In this document: positions 8,580 to 15,498 of the stretch, in pieces
How the letters are laid out: the number at the start of each line of letters is the position of its first letter
How positions within the stretch are numbered: the first letter of the stretch is position 1
Assembly: GCF_021531665.1 (NCBI RefSeq)
Contig: NZ_JADYUH010000002.1
Location: forward strand, 104,487-168,486
Source: Prevotellamassilia timonensis
GTDB taxonomy: Bacteria > Bacteroidota > Bacteroidia > Bacteroidales > Bacteroidaceae
Length of the DNA: 64,000 nucleotides
Direction of reading: 5' to 3'
Made by a program: the position numbers and the translations under genes
The notes under the pieces: generated by a model
Databases searched by the model: none
Seen by the model: only the letters and a program-made list of their open reading frames with translations
What the model was told of the DNA's origin: nothing

Positions 8580-9743
8580 TCAATAGACTTCCACGCAGTC
8601 GGCGAGGCGTTTTGCTTTTTCGCGCACGGCTTCCAAATCGTCGCCGAGGGGTGCGTTGCAAACGACCACGCCCATTCTTCGGTTCAAACGTGTGGTCGGT
8701 TTACCGAAGATTCGGATGTCGGCATCTTCCTCGCAGGTTTGTTCAATTCCTTTATAACGAGGCACTTCGTTGGAGGCGATGGGCGAGAGAATGACTGCGC
8801 TGGCACCGATTCTCAACTGTTTGATGCAAGGAATCGGCATTCCGAGTACGGCGCGCAGGTGGAGTTCAAACTCGTTGAAGTTTTGAGTTCCCGCCAGCGT
8901 GACCATGCCTGTGTCGTGGGGGCGGGGAGAAAGTTCGGAGAAATAGACACCATTTTCGTGGCTTAGGAAAAATTCAACGCCCCAAAGTCCCGCGCCGGTC
9001 AGTGCTTCGGTCACCGCAGCCGCCATGCGCTGAGCTTCAGCGAGATGCTCCTCGGAAATGTGTGCGGGCTGAAAACTTTCGCGATAGTCTCCGCCTTTTT
9101 GCACGTGACCAATCGGCGAACAGAAAAGCGTGGGTCCATTTTTCTGCGTCACGGTCAGGAGGGTGATTTCGCTGTCAAAGCGAATGAACTCCTCAATGAT
9201 GACTTCCGCGATGTCGCCGCGGCTTCCTCCCATCGCATATTCCCAAGCGTGCGGAAGGTCTTCCGGACTTTTCACCAGACTTTGTCCTTTTCCCGAGGAA
9301 GACATGAGTGGTTTCACGACGCAGGGGAAGCCAATTTCGCGAGAATGTGCTTCCAACTCTTCAAAACTTTTGGCATAGAAATATTTTGCGGTTTTCAGTC
9401 CTAAGTCTTTGGCAGCCAGGTCTCTGATGGCTTTTCTGTTCATCGTGAAATTGACGGCTCTTGCGGAAGGAGTCACCTGAATCCCCTGTTTTTCGTAGTC
9501 ATAGAGTCGTTCGGTTCTGATGGCTTCGATTTCAGGCACGATGATGTCCGGCTGATGTTTCTTCACGGCTTCATCAAGGGCTTCTCCGTCAAGCATGGAG
9601 AAGACTTCGCGTTCATCAGCGACCTGCATGGCAGGCGCGTTGTTGTAGGAGTCGCAAGCAATGACTTGTTGGCCTAAGCGTTGGGCGGCGATGGTGAATT
9701 CTTTTCCAAGTTCGCCGGAGCCGAGAAGCAAGATTTTTTTCAT
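8580..9743 (-). CDS. purT: Formate-dependent phosphoribosylglycinamide formyltransferase
   Basis: At 387 aa this is close to the E. coli enzyme (392). I start at the ATG at 9743 ([16 protein letters not shown]), the usual family N-terminus; the frame is open further up but lacks homology. ATP-grasp features include [12 protein letters not shown] at about 150-161, [18 protein letters not shown] at about 180-197, GVEFFL near 261, and [15 protein letters not shown] at about 275-289. The enzyme uses ATP and formate to convert GAR to formyl-GAR in step 3 of purine synthesis, bypassing folate. A -7 box lies at 9828-9835. Confidence 0.97.
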   Translation of the reverse strand: MKKILLLGSGELGKEFTIAAQRLGQQVIACDSYNNAPAMQVADEREVFSMLDGEALDEAVKKHQPDIIVPEIEAIRTERLYDYEKQGIQVTPSARAVNFTMNRKAIRDLAAKDLGLKTAKYFYAKSFEELEAHSREIGFPCVVKPLMSSSGKGQSLVKSPEDLPHAWEYAMGGSRGDIAEVIIEEFIRFDSEITLLTVTQKNGPTLFCSPIGHVQKGGDYRESFQPAHISEEHLAEAQRMAAAVTEALTGAGLWGVEFFLSHENGVYFSELSPRPHDTGMVTLAGTQNFNEFELHLRAVLGMPIPCIKQLRIGASAVILSPIASNEVPRYKGIEQTCEEDADIRIFGKPTTRLNRRMGVVVCNAPLGDDLEAVREKAKRLADCVEVY

Positions 9744-9827
9744 GATTCTTTGGTTGTGAGGAGGTTTTAGGGGGTGTGCGAATGGAGTTTCGATGCGGAG
9801 CATCGCACAACCCAGTGCAAAGTTACG

Positions 9828-9835
9828 GTTTTTTG
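9828..9835 (-). promoter_or_regulatory. -7 box for purT
   Basis: TAACTTTG on the minus strand, 84 bases before the ATG. It matches TAnnTTTG; no clear -33 element was found. Confidence 0.4.
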
Positions 9836-9874
9836 AAGCATTTTTTTGCCTCTTCCGTTTCTTTTCTTGTTTTA

Positions 9875-10229
9875 GTAATCCTCAAAAAATAACCTGCATC
9901 ATCTTTGAAAATCTTTTCGGTCCATATTTCTTCCCTCGTCAGTCACATAGCTACGACTATGCTCCTTCTTCGGGTGAAAATCTGACCTCGAAAATGTCAT
10001 TCAAATCTGACGCAACTTATTATTGGGGTGTTCTATAAATTAGGGGATAAGGAACGTTCAAAAGAAAGTGCTTACGTTTTGGTTGCTTTTTGTTTCTTAG
10101 CGCGCCCTTTTGTAAGTTTCGTCAGTCACATAGCCCGCTATGCTCCTTCCTTAACTGACAAAAGTTCATCTCTAAGAAATCAAAAATCAACTCAACCTAA
10201 TTTTTAGAACACCCCTATTTTCATATTAC
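9875..10229. mobile_element. Family A element, copy 2, interrupted by a family B element
   Basis: The left part is 9875-10024 and the right remnant TATTTTCATATTAC is 10216-10229. The 191-bp B element at 10025-10215 sits between them, and the target bases TATT are duplicated on both sides (10021-10024 and 10216-10219). The outer flanks are TTA on both sides, a 3-bp duplication for the A insertion. Confidence 0.85.
10025..10215 (+). mobile_element. MITE-like element, family B, long form (191 bp)
   Basis: Ends GGGGTGTTCTATAAATTA and TAATTTTTAGAACACCCC form terminal inverted repeats. It is flanked by TATT on both sides. The interior has the palindrome CATAGC-CC-GCTATG inside GTCAGTCA...TCCTTCC. 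It encodes nothing. It is homologous to 39304-39488 (long, opposite orientation) and to the short forms at 12569-12648 and 60410-60651. Confidence 0.85.
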
Positions 10230-10232
10230 TTA

Positions 10233-10278
10233 GGGGCTTGTTCTATAAATTACGGAACAAGGAGTGTTCAGAAGAAAG
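10233..10278 (+). repeat. Degenerate left end of a family B element
   Basis: GGGGCTTGTTCTATAAATTA followed by CGGAACAAGGAGTGTTCAGAAG resembles the first 45 bp of family B with several changes. No matching right end was found nearby. Confidence 0.5.
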
Positions 10279-10338
10279 AAAACCACAAACGAGATTCCGA
10301 AGCCGGGACGTGGCGGGCGGAATCTCGTTTGTGGTTTT
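10279..10338. terminator. Perfect 21-bp stem-loop
   Basis: Arms 10279-10299 (starting AAAACCACAAACGAGATTCC) and 10318-10338 pair exactly around an 18-base loop. On the minus strand the stem ends in TTTT, so it may terminate the sigma factor / small-protein transcript. The length is more than most terminators need. Confidence 0.6.
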
Positions 10339-10393
10339 GGGCGTTCAGTGTGAAGCGTTGTAAGGCGAGTGGAGATTTTTAGAGGAGAGGAGT

Positions 10394-10549
10394 TCAGCAT
10401 CTTGCTTCCGGAGCCAGTGCCAACGCTCTCGCCAGTTTTCTCGCTTCAAACTCATTGTTTTCGGCGGGGGAGTAGAGCCGCGCGAAGATTTTCAAGAAGT
10501 TCAGACTTTCTTTGCGGGGTTGAAAGTTCTTGGGAGTAGAATGATTCAT
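10394..10549 (-). CDS. Small conserved-looking protein, 51 aa
   Basis: ATG at 10549, stop at 10394. The translation begins MNHSTPKNFQPRKESLNFLK and ends FEARKLARALALAPEARC. It is amphipathic and basic with a helix-forming C-terminal half (ENNEFEARKLARALALA). It lies 110 bp downstream of the sigma factor gene on the same strand and upstream of the stem-loop at 10279-10338, so it fits the same transcript. Codon choice looks like the neighbours. No function is known to me; a partner or modulator of the sigma factor is speculation. Confidence 0.5.
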   Translation of the reverse strand: MNHSTPKNFQPRKESLNFLKIFARLYSPAENNEFEARKLARALALAPEARC

Positions 10550-10659
10550 AGGCAACGTTGAAGTGATTACACTTATATAAACGTCGCTATGTGCGGTTTA
10601 GTGTATTGGCGTCCCAAATTTTCTTTTCGTCCCGCTGTTTTGTGTGACGAGCGTGCGCT

Positions 10660-11253
10660 TCACTCGAAATCGAGTGAAATCCGATGTTCTTTTGCCAGTC
10701 GGCGCATGTTGAGAATGGCGTAGCGCATTCTGCCGAGCGCGGTGTTGATGCTGACGCCCGTGATGTCGGATATCTCTTTGAAACTCAGTTCCTGATAGTA
10801 TCTCATATAGACCACCTCTCTCTGATTGTCCGGCAAATGGTCCATGATTCGGCGCACGTCGTTGAGCACTTGCTCGTTGACGATTTCGCTCTCTCTGTGC
10901 GTGTCGAGCAGGATGGAGGTTTCTTGCCAGGCGTGTTCTGCGTCTTCTTCGTAGATGAGGTTTTCGTTTTTCTCAAAGCGGAACTGGTCAATCAGCATGT
11001 TGTGAGCGATGCGTGTGAGCCAGGCGTAGAAACGTCCCGTCTCTTTGTAGCGTCCCTGTCTCAAGGAAACGATGACCTTGACGAAAGTCTCTTGAAAGAT
11101 GTCGTCAGCCACGTCGTTGTTACGAACAATATAGAGGATGTAGTTGTAGAGTTTCTCTTGATAACGTTGAAGCAATTCGTCAAAGGCTTCATTGTTTCCA
11201 GACATAAATAAAGCGACCAATTCTTCATCGGTGCGCAAATTCAATGTTTCCAT
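10660..11253 (-). CDS. RNA polymerase sigma factor, ECF / sigma-70 family
   Basis: This 197-aa protein contains sigma region 2 (about 24-90: FDELLQRYQEKLYNYILYIVRN, then DDIFQETFVKVIVSL and FYAWLTRIAHNMLIDQFR) and region 4 (about 135-190: LPDNQREVVYMRYYQELSFK, then EISDITGVSINTALGRMRYA). There is no region 3, which fits ECF sigma factors. No anti-sigma (FecR-like) gene is adjacent, so it is not a typical sus-linked ECF pair. It is alone with a 51-aa gene downstream. A well-formed promoter lies at 11413-11442, giving a leader of about 150 bases. Confidence 0.93.
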   Translation of the reverse strand: METLNLRTDEELVALFMSGNNEAFDELLQRYQEKLYNYILYIVRNNDVADDIFQETFVKVIVSLRQGRYKETGRFYAWLTRIAHNMLIDQFRFEKNENLIYEEDAEHAWQETSILLDTHRESEIVNEQVLNDVRRIMDHLPDNQREVVYMRYYQELSFKEISDITGVSINTALGRMRYAILNMRRLAKEHRISLDFE

Positions 11254-11412
11254 TACTCTTGATTTGTGGTTAATGAAGGGAGTAATGTCTGTCGATAGGC
11301 GTCTGGTTTTGAGGGTTTAAGTTAGAAAATGAAGCAGTCGGCGGCTGCGTTCGGGTTGCTTTTGCCTTTTGTCATCAAGATGAGAATTGGAGAAAACTTC
11401 TCCTTGACGAGG

Positions 11413-11442
11413 CAAAAGTAGAAAAAACATTTCACTTGCAAA
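11413..11442 (-). promoter_or_regulatory. Promoter of the sigma factor gene
   Basis: On the minus strand TTTG (11442-11439), 18 bases, then TACTTTTG (11420-11413). This agrees with the Bacteroidetes -33/-7 consensus. The remaining gap 11254-11635 shows no gene. Confidence 0.55.
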
Positions 11443-11605
11443 AATATTTCTCATTTTCTTTCGTTGTGTCCTCCCAAACACCTCATCAACTCATGCCCCG
11501 TTTTTCCTTTGCCGGGCTTCTTTTTCTCTTTTTCATCTCTTCAAGGTTTCAACTTGATTTTGTGTGCGTTGGCTCACGGAGGACGAAAGTTCCAAAAAGT
11601 TTGAT

Positions 11606-11613
11606 TACTTTTG
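11606..11613 (+). promoter_or_regulatory. -7 box for the radical SAM gene
   Basis: TACTTTTG lies 22 bases before the ATG at 11636; no clear -33 element. Confidence 0.4.
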
Positions 11614-11635
11614 CAGCGCTTTTACGTTCAGAACG

Positions 11636-12580
11636 ATGCTTCCGTACACCTCCTATGCCTCCTTCCTTTCCCGTCATTTTGTCGGGAAGGTTCAGAAGAT
11701 TCCGCTGGATCTCGGTCTTTCTTGTCCGGTGCGAGACGGCAGCATCAGCAGAAGTGGCTGTGCCTATTGCAACCGAAGCAGTTTCGTCCCCCGTTTTTCT
11801 TCCGCCCATGCCTCTGTGGCGGAACGGCTGGAGGAAGGGAAACGCTTCTTCGCCCGACGAAACAAGGGCGCGAGCGTGACCTATGTGGCTTATTTTCAGA
11901 ACGGAAGTAATACCCACGGAGCGGTTGGCGAGATTCTCCCGCGTTTTCGGGAAGCACTTCAGGTCCCCGGTGTGCAAGGCGTGGTCGTAGCCACGCGCCC
12001 CGACTGTCTTGGTGAAGAGTGGCTCGACGCACTGACTCGGCTGGCGGAGGAAACCTTCTTGCTTGTCGAACTTGGCGTGGAATCAGTTTACGACCAGGTT
12101 CTGGGCAGAGCGGGGCGTGGACACAACGTGGAGTCTGCAAGAAACAGCGTCGAGTGCTTGAAAAGGCTTGGCATTCCGGTCTGTGCTCACCTCATTTTTG
12201 GACTTCCCGGCGAGCCGGCTGACGCCTATGCCTTCACAGCTCGGACCATGAATGATTGGGGAGTGGATGTGGTCAAACTTCATCAACTTCAGATTCTCAA
12301 AGGCTCCGTTTTTGCTTCAGACTACGCTGAATTTCCCGAGCAGTTCCCGTTGCTGACTCCCGAGACCTACGCCGAAGGCGTCGTTCGTTTCCTTGAAAAC
12401 CTCTCGCCCCAGATTGCCATTGAGCGTTTCGTTTCGCAGGCACCGCCGGGACAACTCCTCGCTCCCGTCTGGGGTATCAAAAACGATGAGTTCCTCCACC
12501 GTCTTGTCGCCCTGATGAACGACAGAAAGACCCGACAAGGAATTGCCGGTCAGACCACACCTCTAAGGGGGGTGTTCTAA
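11636..12580 (+). CDS. Radical SAM protein, TIGR01212 / YhcC family
   Basis: This 314-aa protein starts at MLPYTSYASFLSRHFVGKVQ (ATG 11636). The cluster cysteines lie in LGLSCPVRDG and SGCAYCNRSSF (about 27-47), the C-x14-C-x2-C spacing of the YhcC family, rather than the classic CxxxCxxC. Further motifs are VAYFQNGSNTHG near 85, VVVATRPDC near 116, LVELGVESV near 142 and HLIFGLPGE near 185. The substrate of the family is not established. The last residues (RGVF) and the stop codon are read from inside a family B repeat at 12569-12648, so the native C-terminus has been replaced. Confidence 0.93.
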   Translation: MLPYTSYASFLSRHFVGKVQKIPLDLGLSCPVRDGSISRSGCAYCNRSSFVPRFSSAHASVAERLEEGKRFFARRNKGASVTYVAYFQNGSNTHGAVGEILPRFREALQVPGVQGVVVATRPDCLGEEWLDALTRLAEETFLLVELGVESVYDQVLGRAGRGHNVESARNSVECLKRLGIPVCAHLIFGLPGEPADAYAFTARTMNDWGVDVVKLHQLQILKGSVFASDYAEFPEQFPLLTPETYAEGVVRFLENLSPQIAIERFVSQAPPGQLLAPVWGIKNDEFLHRLVALMNDRKTRQGIAGQTTPLRGVF

Positions 12581-12648
12581 AAAATAGGTTGAAAACGTAA
12601 GCACTTTCTTTTGAACATTCCTTATCCCGTAATTTATAGAACATCCCC
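12569..12648 (-). mobile_element. Family B element, short form (80 bp), at the 3' end of the radical SAM gene
   Basis: GGGGTGTTCTAAAAAATAGG ... TAATTTATAGAACATCCCC. Its sequence is nearly that of the B element at 60410-60651 with the nested A copy removed, in opposite orientation. The stop codon TAA of the upstream gene (12578-12580) lies inside it. The flanks AAGG and TTAA are not a duplication, so the original target is uncertain. Confidence 0.75.
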
Positions 12649-12685
12649 TTAAATATTTAGCACTCGCAAAACGTTTGTCGAATCA

Positions 12686-13786
12686 ATGAAAAAGACTCAT
12701 TGCTTTCACATATTCTTGCCCCGCAAGCAGGGCAGTTTTCTCTCTCAGTGCGACGACCTTCTTCTTCAGTTTGAGAATTTGATGAAGGAGGACGCCAGCA
12801 CGCTCAAAAGACTGCTTCAGGCTCGGTTCTATTTGTCTGACGCTTCCAACCAAAAGGCGGCGTTGGATTCCCATCGGCTCTTTGAACTGTTGAATCAGAG
12901 CGGAGTGGCGAGCATGGTGGAACAGCCGCCTCTCCATCCCGGTGTCAAAATCGCTCTTCTGCTCTGGTTGTTGCCCGAACCCGCCGAGAGTCGCGAAGTC
13001 CTCGCACAGCCCGAGGGACAAAGTGTGAAGATTGAAGCAGAGGGCTTGACCTATCTTGTTCAAAGCGTGCGCCCGACCGCTGCATCCAGTGAGGACGCCT
13101 CTGCGCAACTGCAAATGAAGCAGGCGTTTCGCGCAGCCATTGACACGCTCGAGGCTTCGGGCATGAATCTCAGAGACCACTGCCATCGCACTTGGATTTA
13201 TGTGCGCGATGTGGACCGAAACTATGCCGGCGTTGTGACGGCTCGCAACGAAGTTTTCGCGCAGCAAGGCTTGACCCCTGCCACCCACTTCATTGCTTCC
13301 ACCGGCATCGGCGGTGCCACTGAAAATTCCGGCACCCTTGTCGCCGCAGATTTCTTTTCGGTGAAAGGGCTGAAGCGAGAGCAGGTGAAATATATGCATG
13401 CGCTTGACTTCCTGAACCCCACGCATGAGTATGGTGTTGCATTCGAGCGCGGCACGTGTCTTGAGCTTCCCTCCGGCAGTCTTTTCCTTGTTTCCGGCAC
13501 TGCGAGCATTGACAAGGTCGGTCAGTGTGTGCATCGCGGCGATGTGGTCACCCAGACCGGACGTCTTTTCCTCAACATTGAGAAACTTCTGGATTCCACG
13601 GGTGCCACGCTGAAGGATGTGAAGTATTTGATTGTCTATCTTCGCGACGTCGCTGACTATCCTCAAGTGCAGCAATATCTTCGTCTTCGCTTCCCCGGTC
13701 TTCCATTCCTTGTCACCGAAGCGCGCGTCTGCCGTCCCGAGTGGCTGATTGAAGTGGAATGTATGGCTTTCCGGGCGCATGACTGA
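12686..13786 (+). CDS. Chorismatase-like protein of the YjgF/Rid (UK114) fold
   Basis: This 366-aa protein ends in a Rid-like domain. Motifs HRTWIYVRDVDRNYAGVVTA (about 166-185), ARNEVFAQQGL, FIASTGIGG (about 202-210), YGVAFERG (about 250-257), LFLVSGTASIDKVGQCVHRGDVVTQ (about 268-292) and VKYLIVYLRDVADY follow the layout of FkbO/Hyg5/XanB2-type chorismatases, which cleave chorismate. This is family resemblance only; the substrate is not proven, and many genomes annotate relatives just as 'RidA family'. No signal peptide. No partner gene is adjacent: the next gene on this strand is 1.7 kb away. Confidence 0.7.
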   Translation: MKKTHCFHIFLPRKQGSFLSQCDDLLLQFENLMKEDASTLKRLLQARFYLSDASNQKAALDSHRLFELLNQSGVASMVEQPPLHPGVKIALLLWLLPEPAESREVLAQPEGQSVKIEAEGLTYLVQSVRPTAASSEDASAQLQMKQAFRAAIDTLEASGMNLRDHCHRTWIYVRDVDRNYAGVVTARNEVFAQQGLTPATHFIASTGIGGATENSGTLVAADFFSVKGLKREQVKYMHALDFLNPTHEYGVAFERGTCLELPSGSLFLVSGTASIDKVGQCVHRGDVVTQTGRLFLNIEKLLDSTGATLKDVKYLIVYLRDVADYPQVQQYLRLRFPGLPFLVTEARVCRPEWLIEVECMAFRAHD

Positions 13787-13901
13787 GTTCTGAAAGCCAG
13801 ACTGTCCGGAATCCTTTTGGAAAAGATCAACCGAGTTTTGACGTTTCTCGCTCTTCTCACGCGGTGTCAGCCCACGGATTAGGCTGTTCGTTCGGGAGAA
13901 G

Positions 13902-14220
13902 TTTTTCCACACCTAAGGCGCTTTTTCGGTTTTAACACTTCTTGCTTTTGGCGACGAAAAGTATTATATTTGTACAGAGATATGGGAGGAGCCTCGGCTC
14001 CCCCCTTTTTTCGTCACTTTCCCTTTAAAATAGGGGATTTAGAAGCGCATCCGGTTAAAATTTGCCTTCCTCTAATTTTTCTTTGCCTTCCCCTAATTAA
14101 AATTTGAGGAAGGCAAAGCAAAACTGCGCGCCGAGTAGGCAAAATTGGGAGGCGGAAAGTGTTCCCGGAAGTTAAAAATGTTAATGTCCAATCGCTGAAA
14201 AATGGCTCAAAATTGTTGCC
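13902..14220 (+). repeat. Intergenic repeat family E, copy 2
   Basis: Homologous to 1380-1697 in opposite orientation. It keeps GTTTTAACACTTCTTGCTTT and GGCGACG, the TATATTTG box (13965-13972), hairpin plus T-run (13984-14011), short AT-rich CCTTCC(T/C)CTAATTTT repeats, and the tail AAAGTGTTCCCGGAAGTTAA then AATGTTAATGTCCAATCGC. Confidence 0.75.
13965..14011 (+). promoter_or_regulatory. -7 box, hairpin and T-run in repeat E2
   Basis: TATATTTG (13965-13972) is followed after 11 bases by the stem GGGAGGAGCC/GGCTCCCCCC (one mismatch) and TTTTTT. Sequence inside the stem differs from copy E1, where it is perfect, but the overall arrangement is the same. Confidence 0.5.
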
Positions 14221-14559
14221 TTTTCATGAGCGCGGAGGGGACGGTGGTGGCGGCTGGCTTGGAAGAAAATGTGTTTGCGGCGACGATTCTGTGGATGCCT
14301 CGGATGGGAATGACCGGTCGTTTGCAACCGAGGCTCAGTCTTCAGAGTGGCGTTCACACGACAAACTCTACACGCTGACCGGTTTTTGGGAAGAGGAGGA
14401 AGTCTTTGGATGGGAGAGAAAAGTCTATAGATGGGAAGGTTCAATCATCACTCAGATTTCATCGTTGGGTTTGTGCAGTGAATAGGTCCGGTCGTATTTC
14501 AAACCCTGCATTTTCCCCTTTTTACTCCCGGGCGGGCGGTGAATTTTTTCCCGCCGCCA

Positions 14560-14735
14560 TGTAGGATTTGTGTATTGTTTATGTAGGCTTTGTGTAGGGT
14601 TTGAAACGTAAATCCTACACACCGTAATGCGCGGATAATCAGCGGAATGTATGGTTAAATGTAGGGTTTTGTGTAGAGTTTACATGTTTTTTTGTTCCCT
14701 TGTATATATGTATAGTGTAGAGTCTGAAAACAGCT
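14560..14735 (+). repeat. Repeat family C (TGTAGGGTTTGTG motif), copy 1
   Basis: A run of irregular 11-13-bp units such as TGTAGGGTTTGTG, TGTAGGATTTGTG and TGTAGAGTTTAC, ending in TTTTTTTGTTCCCTTGTATA then TATGTATAGTG. Related copies are at 33970-34160, 34585-34865 and 63655-63875. The TnAGGG-like word recalls telomeric repeats, but the spacing is irregular. Confidence 0.7.
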
Positions 14736-14828
14736 TAGGTTGAACCATAACCCCTCTTTGGGGAGAGCGCAGTTGGGTTGGGGTGGGGCGAGTGAGATTT
14801 ATGTTTTCTAAACTTTGATTCCGGGCAG

Positions 14829-15005
14829 GCGGAGACAGTCATCAAGTTTGGTGGAGACAGACGTTAGGTCAGGCGGTGGCAGTCATCAAGTTTTGCGGAT
14901 GCACGCGTTAGGTCATGCGGAGACAGACATCAAGTTTTGCGGATGCACGCGTTAGGTCAGGCGGAGGCAGTCATCAAGTTTTGCGGAGGCAAGCGTTAAG
15001 TTTGA
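14829..15005. repeat. 44-bp tandem array, 4 units
   Basis: Each unit has CATCAAGTTTTGCGGATGCA followed by CGCGTTAGGTCAGGCGG, with small differences. It lies in the long non-coding stretch before the sus-like operon. No ORF. Confidence 0.85.
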
Positions 15006-15095
15006 CGGAGCAGGACTATGGTTTTCTGCATCATTCGTAGGTTTGATTCAGTTTTCCTTTTTGATTGTTGTCTCTTCTTTGGGCGTTGTTCCCTC

Positions 15096-15175
15096 TTGTG
15101 TTTTCGTTTCGTCCTCTTGTATTTTTGTTACATCCCCTTGTATTCTTGTTTCGTCCCCTTGTGTTTTTGTGTTTG
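15096..15175. repeat. 21-bp tandem array, about 3.8 units
   Basis: Units vary around TTGTGTTTTTGTTTCGTCCC plus one base. The array produces a spurious hydrophobic ORF on the plus strand. Confidence 0.8.
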
Positions 15176-15402
15176 CGAACCTCCTATGGTTTAGTTTTGT
15201 CGTGTTCATAGTTGAAATCTGTCTTCTCCCTATTTTTTTGTTTGTTTTTTTGGCAATAAGTTAAAGTTCGGTACGTTGAATGATACAAAGCGTAAGTAAA
15301 ACCTTTCTTGCGTTTGACTGGCGTCTTTGGAGCGAGTCTTAATAATACTTAATTTTTGGAAAGAACTCCTTGTTCTGCTATTCTGTCCAATTAAAAAACG
15401 AT

Positions 15403-15410
15403 TAAATTTG
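15403..15410 (+). promoter_or_regulatory. -7 box for the fasciclin/Sus operon
   Basis: TAAATTTG matches TAnnTTTG and lies 88 bases before the first ATG at 15499. No convincing -33 TTTG was found, as would suit an activator- or sigma-dependent promoter. Confidence 0.45.
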
Positions 15411-15498
15411 CAAGCAGTACTTATCATGTAGTGCCCTTAAACGAAAATTCTTTTCACAATTCGTTGAATACAAATTGAATAAAATATCTAATACTTTT

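Noticed and set aside
8356..8661. Lys/Asp-rich ORF with heptads on the minus strand
   Set aside because: The heptads are the 21-bp array in translation, and the frame overlaps the end of purT.
14560..14735. Telomere-like chromosome end
   Set aside because: TGTAGGGTTT units are irregular, occur at four internal places and point both ways.
15043..15264. Hydrophobic 73-aa ORF before the sus operon
   Set aside because: It mostly translates the 21-bp TTGTGTTTTTGTTTCGTCCC array; no gene-like features.
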